This document shows positions 57,948 through 64,000 of a stretch of 64,000 nucleotides of DNA, piece after piece; position 1 is the first letter of the stretch, and every line of letters starts with the position of its first letter. A program made the position numbers and the translations under genes. The notes below the pieces were generated by a model. The model was not told the DNA's origin. It did no database searches and worked only from the letters and a program-made list of their open reading frames with translations. The stretch comes from Kitasatospora aureofaciens. GTDB lineage: Bacteria; Actinomycetota; Actinomycetes; Streptomycetales; Streptomycetaceae. Location of the stretch: contig JODU01000001.1 of assembly GCA_000720845.1 (NCBI GenBank), positions 186,001-250,000 of the forward strand, written 5' to 3'.

Positions 57948-58582
57948 CCGCCACGACCACCCTCCTCGTCATCGCCAAGCAACCGCGTCCCGGCCGGGTC
58001 AAGACCCGCCTCACCCCGCCCTTCACCCCCGCCGAGGCGGCCGCGCTGGCCGAGGCGGCCCTCGCCGACACCCTGGGCGCCGTGGCCGCGACGCCCGCGC
58101 GCCGCCGGGTCCTGGTGCTCGACGGCGACCCCGGCCCCTGGCTGCCGCCCGGCTTCGACGTCGTACCGCAGGGCGCGGGCGGTCTCGACGCGCGCCTCGC
58201 GGACGCGTTCGCCGGGTGCGCGGGGCCCGCCCTGCTGATCGGGATGGACACCCCGCAGGTGGCGCCGGACCTGCTCGACGTGGACTTCGGCGACTGCGAC
58301 GCGTACTTCGGCCCGGCGGAGGACGGCGGCTTCTGGGCCCTGGGCCTGGCCCGGCCGGAGCCCGCGCTGCTGCGCGGCGTGCCCATGTCGACGCCGGTCA
58401 CGGGAGCCGTGCAGCGCGAGCGGCTTCTGACGGCGGGACTGCGGGTGCGCGACCTGCCACGCCTGCGCGACGTCGACACCGCCGCCGACGCCCACGCCGT
58501 CGCCGCCCTGGCCCCGGGCGGCCGGTTCGCCGCGCGGCTGGCGGCCTGCGCACCGGCCGCGGACCGGCGGGCGAGTCGGTGA
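57944..58582 (+). CDS. TIGR04282/DUF2064 family transferase
   Basis: A 212-aa GT-A/nucleotidyltransferase-fold protein. IAKQPRPGRVKTRLTP is the family signature, followed by LLIGMDTPQV and YFGPAEDGGFWALGL. It may transfer a sugar or activate a nucleotide-linked group; members are annotated as arsenosugar-type glycosyltransferases. It is translationally coupled at both ends (GTGA with GT2 and with the methyltransferase). Confidence 0.87.
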   Translation: MTATTTLLVIAKQPRPGRVKTRLTPPFTPAEAAALAEAALADTLGAVAATPARRRVLVLDGDPGPWLPPGFDVVPQGAGGLDARLADAFAGCAGPALLIGMDTPQVAPDLLDVDFGDCDAYFGPAEDGGFWALGLARPEPALLRGVPMSTPVTGAVQRERLLTAGLRVRDLPRLRDVDTAADAHAVAALAPGGRFAARLAACAPAADRRASR

Positions 58583-59364
58583 AGGCGGCCACGCGCCCCG
58601 GCCCCGCCCGGAAGGCCCCCGCCCCCGCCTGGGACGCCTCCGACCCCTACGCCGCCGCCCTGCGGTCGGGACACGGGCCGCTGTTCCTGCGCCGCGCCGA
58701 CGGCTGGCTGCTGCCGCTGGAGGTGGAGCGCTGGTGCGCCCGGGCCGACACGGTCGACCTGGAGGTGCTGGACCGCTGCGAGGGCGCCGTGCTCGACGTG
58801 GGCTGCGGACCCGGCCGCCTGGTGGCCGAACTCGCCGCCCGGGGCCGCACCGTCCTCGGCATCGACGTCAGCGAGGCCGCCGTGGCCCGCACCGTACGGC
58901 TCGGCGGGCAGTGCCTGCGGCGCTCCGTGTTCGAGCCGCTGCCCGGCGAGGGCCGCTGGGACACCGTCCTCCTCATGGACGGCAACGTCGGCATCGGCGG
59001 CGACCCCCGCGCCCTGCTGGCCCGCGTCGCCGCCCTGCTGGCACCCGGCGGCCTGCTGATCGCCGAGACGGCTCCGGTCGACGTCGACGAACGCACCCAC
59101 GTCCAGCTCGTCGGCGTCACCGACACCCACACCGCCGGCAGCCCCTTCCCCTGGGCGCGGATCGGCACCCGGGCCCTGCTGCGCCGCGCGGGTGCCGCCG
59201 GCTGGCGGACCGCCGGTCAATGGACGTCGGGCGGGCGCCGCTTCGTCGCGCTGCGCAGCAGCCGCCCGGCGAGCAGCACCGCCGAACCGCCGAACAGCAC
59301 CGCCGTGATCAGCAGCCAGCGGGTGAGGAAGCCGTCCGCCGACAGTCCGGTGACCCCCGCGTAG
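58579..59364 (+). CDS. Class I SAM-dependent methyltransferase
   Basis: A 261-aa methyltransferase with motif I LDVGCGPGRL, VLGIDVSEAAVA as motif II, and WDTVLLMDGNVGIGG as motif IV. It starts at GTG 58579 (GTGA overlap with TIGR04282). The family domain ends at about residue 215 (GGRRFVALRSS); the last 45 residues are Ser/Pro-rich and overlap the convergent membrane gene by 148 nt, which is unusual. A shorter true protein after a sequence variation is possible. Confidence 0.85.
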   Translation: MKAATRPGPARKAPAPAWDASDPYAAALRSGHGPLFLRRADGWLLPLEVERWCARADTVDLEVLDRCEGAVLDVGCGPGRLVAELAARGRTVLGIDVSEAAVARTVRLGGQCLRRSVFEPLPGEGRWDTVLLMDGNVGIGGDPRALLARVAALLAPGGLLIAETAPVDVDERTHVQLVGVTDTHTAGSPFPWARIGTRALLRRAGAAGWRTAGQWTSGGRRFVALRSSRPASSTAEPPNSTAVISSQRVRKPSADSPVTPA

Positions 59365-59690
59365 CTCGCGTCGACCCGGCCGCCGATCAGCGGGAACCAC
59401 ACCAGCAGGAGCAGCCCGGAGCAGGCCGCCGGGAACCGGACGTACGAGATCCACTCCCGGTGGTGCACCGCGCCAAGCCCGCGCGTGAGTGCCCGGTCGA
59501 CCACCGAGTACAGCGGCAGCAGCACCAGGTCGTGCAGGAGCGCGGCCCCCACGAACCAGAGGGCCACGCCGAGCCAGTCGTCGGCGAGCAGCCGCACGCC
59601 CGCCCAGCCCGCGAGGGCGAAGGAGCACACCAGCACGAGGATCTGGAAGGGGCTGCCGATCCGGGGCCGCGACCCGCGTACGAGGTTCAT
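59217..59690 (-). CDS. Four-helix membrane protein coupled to the molybdo-oxidoreductase
   Basis: A 157-aa integral membrane protein with four helices (about 15-35, 42-62, 88-105, 122-145). HHREWISY is the most conserved-looking loop. No family recognised. The ATG overlaps the stop of the molybdopterin oxidoreductase (ATGA), so it may be a membrane subunit or assembly partner of that enzyme. Its 3' end overlaps the methyltransferase tail. Confidence 0.75.
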   Translation of the reverse strand: MNLVRGSRPRIGSPFQILVLVCSFALAGWAGVRLLADDWLGVALWFVGAALLHDLVLLPLYSVVDRALTRGLGAVHHREWISYVRFPAACSGLLLLVWFPLIGGRVDASYAGVTGLSADGFLTRWLLITAVLFGGSAVLLAGRLLRSATKRRPPDVH

Positions 59691-60925
59691 CGCTGCTCCC
59701 CGAACGTCATCCGGGCCACCCACTTGGTGTTCAGCACGCCGGGCGCGGCGGGCACGATGATCCGGGCCGGGTGGCCGTGGTCCGGGCTCAGCTCCTCGCC
59801 GTTGACGAACAGGGCGAGCAGGGAGCGCGGGTCGGCCACCTGGTTGGCGCGCAGGGCCCCGCTGCGGAAAGCGCCGCGCCGCTGGAGCGACTCGACGAAC
59901 ACGTCCGGCGGGTCGTCCTCGTGGCCCACACGCGCGGCCAGGTCCCGCAGCCGCACCCCGCGCCACCACTGGTCGGACGTCGACCAGCCCTCGACGCAGG
60001 CGATGGGAAGGGCCACGCTGTGCTGCTCCATGGCGAGCAGCTCGGCCCGGCTGAACCGGACGGTCCCCGAGCGTCCCGTGACGACGAGCCGCCAGGTGTC
60101 GTCGCGGGTCTCGGCCGGGTCGATGCCCACGTGGGCGGCGGTCTTGTTGATCTGGAAACCGTTCGGTCCGTCGCCCGGCTCGGGCCCGCCGTGCGGGGAG
60201 AGCACGGCGGTGGCCCGCAACGGCCCGTCGAAACTGCGCCCCGCGTTCGCGGCGAACATCAGGAGTGAGCCGCCGCCGACGAACCACAGGGCCCCGCGCC
60301 GCGAGACGGTGGGCGGGGCCGGCCGCGGGGAGACCAGGTCGTCGCGCTCCTCGCGCATCGCCCGGAGGTTGCGCAGCGCGATCGGCGTCTTCAGCACCGC
60401 GTGCGCGGCGAACGCGGCGAAGAAGACCCAGGCGCCGTAGAAGTGCAGCGGGTAGAAGGAGCCGGGAAACAGATACTCCAGCTGGATGTTGAGCACCCCG
60501 GTGACGAACTCGAACAGCGCGCCCCCGACCAGCAGCAGCAGCGAGATCCGCTCCAGCGCGTGGGCGAGCGAGCGGGCCGGCGGCAGGGTGAACAGCCTCG
60601 GCACCACCGACCACAGCTTGGCCAGCAGCACCGGGATCAGGACCAGTCCGAGGGTGACGTGGACGCCCTGCGTGAGGCGGTACAGCCAGGGCGGGTCGGT
60701 CGGCCAGGCGAAGAGGTAGAAACCGAGGATCCCCTTGTCCGGCGTCTTGTCGTTGACCGGGGACAGGTCGGGGTTGTAGGCGGCGTACGAGAGCAGCCCG
60801 GTCAGGAACAGCACGGTGATGCCGGCGAGCAGGACGAGGCCGAGCACCGACGTGAACCAGGGCCCGCGCAGCGGGCTGCGCCAGAAACCCGGGGAGGAGG
60901 GAAGCCGTGGGGCGAGGTCGCGCAT
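59687..60925 (-). CDS. Molybdopterin oxidoreductase with N-terminal cytochrome-b-like domain
   Basis: A 412-aa fusion enzyme. Residues about 22-185 hold four helices with histidines suited to heme binding (His89, His161, His175), a cytochrome b561-like domain. Residues about 205-410 are a sulfite-oxidase-type Moco domain with the molybdenum ligand Cys310 in PIACVEGWS and GHPARIIVP. This combines the roles of MsrP (YedY) and MsrQ (YedZ) in one chain, suggesting repair of oxidised methionine or another S/N-oxide reduction outside the membrane. ATG 60925; TACGGT ends 6 nt upstream, so probably leaderless. Confidence 0.9.
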   Translation of the reverse strand: MRDLAPRLPSSPGFWRSPLRGPWFTSVLGLVLLAGITVLFLTGLLSYAAYNPDLSPVNDKTPDKGILGFYLFAWPTDPPWLYRLTQGVHVTLGLVLIPVLLAKLWSVVPRLFTLPPARSLAHALERISLLLLVGGALFEFVTGVLNIQLEYLFPGSFYPLHFYGAWVFFAAFAAHAVLKTPIALRNLRAMREERDDLVSPRPAPPTVSRRGALWFVGGGSLLMFAANAGRSFDGPLRATAVLSPHGGPEPGDGPNGFQINKTAAHVGIDPAETRDDTWRLVVTGRSGTVRFSRAELLAMEQHSVALPIACVEGWSTSDQWWRGVRLRDLAARVGHEDDPPDVFVESLQRRGAFRSGALRANQVADPRSLLALFVNGEELSPDHGHPARIIVPAAPGVLNTKWVARMTFGEQR

Positions 60926-60931
60926 GTCCCG

Positions 60932-60943
60932 ACCGTAGGCCGG
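60932..60943 (-). promoter_or_regulatory. Promoter box CCGGCCTACGGT before the molybdo-oxidoreductase
   Basis: CCGGCCTACGGT on the minus strand, with TACGGT ending 6 nt before the ATG at 60925. The identical 12-mer occurs at 61021-61032 before the divergent membrane gene. Confidence 0.5.
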
Positions 60944-61020
60944 GACCGGCCGCCGCGGCGGTCCGCGACCCATGACGAAACGCTGACGTCCACCGTGCGC
61001 ACCGCCCGATGCGTGATCTC

Positions 61021-61032
61021 CCGGCCTACGGT
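61021..61032 (+). promoter_or_regulatory. Promoter box CCGGCCTACGGT before the polytopic membrane gene
   Basis: The same 12-mer as at 60932-60943, with TACGGT ending 6 nt before GTG 61039. Divergent genes sharing an identical -10 region and spacing are probably coregulated. Confidence 0.5.
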
Positions 61033-61038
61033 GCCGGG

Positions 61039-62415
61039 GTGACCCCGACCCGCCCGCGCCCCGTCCCCCGCGACCTGTACGCCGTAGCGGCCGCCGTGCT
61101 GCTCGTGACCGCCGCCGTCCTGGTCGGCCGGTACGCGTACACCTACGACGACCTGATCGTCGGCTGGCCGCCCCTGCTGGGCCGCTGGGACCCGCACCTG
61201 GGGCCCGGCACCCCGGCCGCGCTCGTGGTCGCGGCGGCGGTCGTGGCGTACGGCCCGGCCGTCGCCGCCCGGCTGCCGTGGCGTGCGCTGCTGCCCGCGG
61301 CCTGGGGCGCGGCGCTGGCCTGGATCTGGTCGCTGGCGCTGATCGACGGCTGGCGGCGAGGGGTCGCCGGGCGGCTCACCACCCGTCAGGAGTACCTCTC
61401 GGTCATCGACCGCTGGCAGGACGTCCCGGCGACCCTGCGCGACTTCACCGGGCACATCCTCCTGCACTCCCCCGACAACTGGCCCGCGCACGTCGCCGGA
61501 CATCCCCCGGCGGCCACGCTCACCTACGTGCTGCTCGACCGGATCGGGCTGGGCGGTGGGGGCTGGGCCGGGGCGTTCACCATCACCGTGGGCGCGTCGG
61601 CGGGCGTGGCGGTGCTGGTGGCGGCGCGGGCCGTGGCGGGCGAGCGGCTCGCCCGGCGGGCGGCGCCCTTCCTGGTGCTGGCACCGGCCGCGGTGTGGCT
61701 GGGCACGTCCGCCGACGGCTGCTTCGCGGCGGTCGCCGCGTGGGCGGTGGCGCTGCTGGCCCTCGCGGTCACCGGGCGCTCACCGGGATGGGCGGCCGGC
61801 TCGGGACTGCTGTTCGGGCTGACCTGCTACCTCTCGTACGGCCTGACGCTGTTCGCGGTGATCGCGGCGGCGGTGCTGCTGCTCGGCCGGCGCGGGGTGC
61901 GGGAGCGGCCGGTGCTGCTGGTGCCGCTGCTGGCGGGCGCGGCGGTGGTGCCGGTGGCGTTCACGGCGGCCGGGTTCGACTGGTGGGAGGCGTACCGCCT
62001 GCTGGTGACCCGCTACTACGAGGGTGCGGGCGGGGTCCGCCCGTACGGCTACTGGGTGTGGGCCAACCTCGCCTGCACGGTGCTCATCACGGGCCTGGCC
62101 ACGGCGGCGGGACTGCGGCGGGCCGGGGGCGTGCTGCTGCGGTGGCGGCCCGGGGGCGTGCGGGCGGAGGGCGGGCGCGCCGGAGGCGAGCGGGGCGCGG
62201 AGGTCCGGCTGGCGTTCCTCGTGGCCGCCGGACTGCTCGCCCTGCTGGCCGCCGACCTGTCCGGCATGAGCAAGGCGGAGACGGAACGCATCTGGCTGCC
62301 CTTCGCCCTGTGGCTCCTGGCGGCCTGCGCCTTCCTCACCCGTCCGCGCGGATGGCTGACGGCGCAGGCGGTCGTGGCCCTGCTCCTCAACCATCTGCTG
62401 GCGACCGGCTGGTGA
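61039..62415 (+). CDS. Polytopic membrane protein of the cluster (glycosyltransferase-C-like)
   Basis: A 458-aa protein with about 11 helices and a long extracytoplasmic loop (about 110-160, VAGRLTTRQEYLSVIDRWQD, then NWPAHVAGHPP). The layout resembles polyprenyl-phosphate-dependent GT-C mannosyltransferases, which is only a hint because no DD motif is certain. GTG 61039 follows TACGGT by 6 nt, so it is probably leaderless. Likely an envelope glycan enzyme or transporter of the same cluster. Confidence 0.78.
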   Translation: MTPTRPRPVPRDLYAVAAAVLLVTAAVLVGRYAYTYDDLIVGWPPLLGRWDPHLGPGTPAALVVAAAVVAYGPAVAARLPWRALLPAAWGAALAWIWSLALIDGWRRGVAGRLTTRQEYLSVIDRWQDVPATLRDFTGHILLHSPDNWPAHVAGHPPAATLTYVLLDRIGLGGGGWAGAFTITVGASAGVAVLVAARAVAGERLARRAAPFLVLAPAAVWLGTSADGCFAAVAAWAVALLALAVTGRSPGWAAGSGLLFGLTCYLSYGLTLFAVIAAAVLLLGRRGVRERPVLLVPLLAGAAVVPVAFTAAGFDWWEAYRLLVTRYYEGAGGVRPYGYWVWANLACTVLITGLATAAGLRRAGGVLLRWRPGGVRAEGGRAGGERGAEVRLAFLVAAGLLALLAADLSGMSKAETERIWLPFALWLLAACAFLTRPRGWLTAQAVVALLLNHLLATGW

Positions 62416-62437
62416 GGACGGCTGGGAGCGCACACGC

Positions 62438-62473
62438 GCCGAGGGCCCGCACCGTGCGGTGCGGGCCCTCGGC
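62438..62473. terminator. Bidirectional terminator
   Basis: GCCGAGGGCCCGCACC pairs over 16 bp with a GTGC loop between the convergent membrane-protein and csp genes. It can end both transcripts. Confidence 0.92.
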
Positions 62474-62511
62474 GGGTACGTCGACGTACGTCGAGACGTA
62501 CTGCGCGGGTG

Positions 62512-62715
62512 TTACGCGGGAACGATGTTCTCCGCCTGCGGGCCCTTCTGGCCCTGCGTGACGTCGAAGTTCACCCGCTGGCCCTCCTGGAGCTCGCGGA
62601 AGCCCTGGGTGGCGATGTTCGAGTAGTGGGCGAAGACGTCGGCGCCGCCGCCGTCCTGCGCGATGAAACCGAAGCCCTTTTCGGCGTTGAACCACTTCAC
62701 GGTACCGGAAGCCAT
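62512..62715 (-). CDS. Cold-shock protein (CspA family), copy 2
   Basis: A 67-aa OB-fold RNA chaperone, about 80 percent identical to copy 1 at 48.8 kb. RNP-1 KGFGFI (13-18) and RNP-2 VFAHY (27-31) are intact. AGGAGA stands 8 nt before the ATG at 62715. The leader is long and carries the same conserved block as copy 1. Confidence 0.97.
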   Translation of the reverse strand: MASGTVKWFNAEKGFGFIAQDGGGADVFAHYSNIATQGFRELQEGQRVNFDVTQGQKGPQAENIVPA

Positions 62716-62767
62716 GCTTTTTTCTCCTAGGCAAGTGCTGAAGGCCCACACCGCGCGGGCCCTCCCA

Positions 62768-62850
62768 TCGCCGCGATGATCACCCGCCCGGAAAAACCGG
62801 TAACACAAATGGCAACCACAACTGCAACTGATGTCCAGCCTAGCACGTAA
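62768..62850 (-). promoter_or_regulatory. Cold-shock gene promoter and conserved 5' leader element, copy 2
   Basis: On the minus strand the block at 62768-62828 starts GTTGCAGTTGTGGTTGCC and ends GTGATCATCGCGGCGA, as in copy 1, with a variable middle. Upstream, CGTGCTAGGCT carries a -10-like TAGGCT, matching CGTGCTACTGT before copy 1. Confidence 0.6.
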
Positions 62851-62974
62851 TTCATGGACGGCCCGGGAAGAAATCGCCGACAAAGATCTACCCTTTTCCC
62901 CGTCGGACAATTATTCCCGCGCTGCGCCAATAACTGTTTCAGCGAGAATAGATTTCCGTATGCGGCGGTGTTGT

Positions 62975-63646
62975 TCAGCGCCCGAGGACCAGAACGCCGT
63001 ACCGGCCGAGCACGGAGGACTGGAGGGTCTCGCCCTGGGCGTAGCGCCAGCCCCAGGAGCGCAGCGCCTGCACGGTCGCGCCGTCGGTGCGGTCCACCAG
63101 CGTGATGCCGAGGGCGGCGTCGTGCTCGGCGAGCAGGCGGGTCTGCATGCGCCGGGCGAGGTTCCAGGCACCGTCCTGGTGCTGTCTGCGCACGCGGGCC
63201 GGGACGACGATCCCGGAGACCAGGAAGAGCCGGCCCGACGCGGCGACGGACAGCACGGTCCCGGGCAGGTACGGCTCCAGGCCGCGCACGCCGCGCGGAT
63301 CGCCGCCGGGCACGGGGTAGCCGTAGGCGCAGCCGGTCAGGACGGTGGTCTCCGCTATCAGCAGACAGAAGCCCGGACGCCGTACGTCGGCGCCCAGTTG
63401 GCGCAGGAAGGCGCCGCGGGCCGCGTTCCACGCCCGGGGGCCGCCGCCGGAGGTCTGCGCGTACAGGTCGCCCAGCTCGGCGAACCGGTCCTCGATCTGA
63501 CGCCGGGTCAGTGGCCGCAGCCGTTCGCCGGCCTGCGGTGAGGAGCCGTGCGCCGGGCCCCGACGCCGCGGGCCCGGCCGGTGGTCACCGGCGGGCCGCT
63601 CGAGAGTCTCCGGGGTCGCCGGCCGCACCGGCACGTGCACCGTCAT
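62975..63646 (-). CDS. GNAT-fold-like hypothetical protein
   Basis: A 223-aa protein. After a polar N-terminus of about 50 residues, the remainder reads like an acetyltransferase fold: GFCLLIAETTVLTGCAYGYP, then VSAASGRLFLVSGIVV-type strands, the Arg-rich RRQHQDGAWNLARRMQTRLL helix at the acetyl-CoA-binding position, and LRSWGWRYAQGE. Motif A is not standard, so the assignment to GNAT is tentative. ATG 63646. It is transcribed towards the csp copy 2 promoter. Confidence 0.6.
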   Translation of the reverse strand: MTVHVPVRPATPETLERPAGDHRPGPRRRGPAHGSSPQAGERLRPLTRRQIEDRFAELGDLYAQTSGGGPRAWNAARGAFLRQLGADVRRPGFCLLIAETTVLTGCAYGYPVPGGDPRGVRGLEPYLPGTVLSVAASGRLFLVSGIVVPARVRRQHQDGAWNLARRMQTRLLAEHDAALGITLVDRTDGATVQALRSWGWRYAQGETLQSSVLGRYGVLVLGR

Positions 63647-63779
63647 GAGGCGAGTCCTGCCCCGGGCTCGGGCGGTTCCGGCCCGGCGTCGTCGATCCCC
63701 GGGAGCGGCACCGGTGTCGGGGCCGGTGCACGGCATGCCCCCGGTCCTTCCACCGTACTCCGGGCCCCGTCCCGGTGGC

Positions 63780-64000
63780 TCAGCTCCCGCGGGGGAGGTC
63801 CACCTCCAGGGTGGTGGGGCCGCCGGGCGGACTGGTCAGGCGGAGGGTGCCGTCCAGTGCCGCGACGCGCCGGCGGATGCCGGTCAGCCCCGAGCCGCCG
63901 TCCTCGTCGGCGCCGCCCCGGCCGTCGTCCTCGACCAGCAGGCGCAGCCGGCCCCCGCGGGCCCGCACCGTGACCGAGGCCCGTGCGGCACCGCTGTGCT
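63780..64000 (-). CDS. Sensor histidine kinase C-terminus (NarL/LiaS type), cut by window edge
   Basis: The last about 73 residues of a kinase of the HisKA_3/HATPase type. HSGAARASVTV is the N-box-like start of the ATPase domain, VEDDGRGG the G1 box, GSGLTGIRRRVAALDG the G2 region, then PPGGPTTLEVDLPR. The N-terminal part lies beyond the right edge. Usually a LuxR-type response regulator gene would be adjacent. Confidence 0.85.
   Translation of the reverse strand, partial: HSGAARASVTVRARGGRLRLLVEDDGRGGADEDGGSGLTGIRRRVAALDGTLRLTSPPGGPTTLEVDLPRGS

Noticed and set aside
1..64000. CRISPR array or prophage
   Set aside because: No regularly spaced repeats with unique spacers, no phage structural genes and no cas genes were seen. 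The only mobile signature is the tRNA-Gly island.

Overview
The window is high-GC actinobacterial DNA with strong third-position GC bias, frequent GTG/TTG starts, many ATGA/GTGA gene overlaps, HAIR heat-shock operators, a KdpFABC operon, class F sortase and SCO5918-family genes. It is a Streptomyces chromosome (core region), most likely near the S. coelicolor group; the species is inferred, not shown.

Layout. 0.1-5.8 kb: sugar-binding lipoprotein, then the dnaK-grpE-dnaJ-hspR operon (minus strand) with two HAIR operators at its promoter. 6.1-12.1 kb: membrane ETF:menaquinone-type oxidoreductase (EtfD family), FG-GAP lipoprotein, Yip1-family membrane protein, phosphoribosyltransferase and dCTP deaminase. 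12.6-17.3 kb: tRNA-Gly(CCC) carrying a small integrated island bounded by a perfect 48-bp direct repeat of the tRNA 3' end. Its cargo is a HTH-HsdM-HsdS fusion methyltransferase translationally coupled to an 86-aa two-helix membrane protein, a gene fragment, and a VapBC module. No integrase is visible, and a third, diverged tRNA-like att remnant splits the island in two. A second VapBC pair lies just outside the right end.

18.5-26 kb: crotonase, TetR regulator, PAS-GAF-PP2C phosphatase, a fatty-acid desaturase and four DUF5994 paralogues within 4 kb, three of them sharing an upstream GAGGAGTA motif. 26-35 kb: serine hydrolase, DUF4097 protein with a divergent IS30-HTH/MarR regulator and a perfect 12-bp inverted repeat, secreted beta-propeller/Ig protein, RibD-type reductase, polysaccharide deacetylase, NDH-2-like oxidoreductase next to an ECF41 sigma factor. 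35-40.4 kb: gtrA, a 27-aa miniprotein, kdpF, kdpA, kdpB, kdpC. 40.5-44 kb: DrrAB-type ABC exporter, second DUF4097 protein and an RHH regulator with its own operator. 44-48.4 kb: carbonic anhydrase, PAP2 membrane enzyme, VOC protein, TerD, ferritin-like protein.

48.6-51.3 kb: cold-shock protein, DEAD-box helicase with a hairpin over its ribosome binding site, SCO5918-family protein. A second cold-shock gene at 62.5 kb has the same leader sequence. 51.3-53.7 kb: DUF952, ECF sigma with a coupled membrane protein, class F sortase with a coupled wall-like protein. 53.9-62.4 kb: a polar-looking envelope cluster (zinc-insert epimerase, two-component pair, GT2, TIGR04282 transferase, methyltransferase, cytochrome-b/molybdopterin oxidoreductase, polytopic membrane protein); several of these genes look leaderless. 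The right edge cuts a NarL-type sensor kinase gene.

Functionally the window mixes stress systems (heat-shock chaperones, cold-shock RNA proteins, K+ uptake, stress phosphatase and desaturase) with a small tRNA-targeted defence/addiction island, which is the most likely place for an undescribed system.
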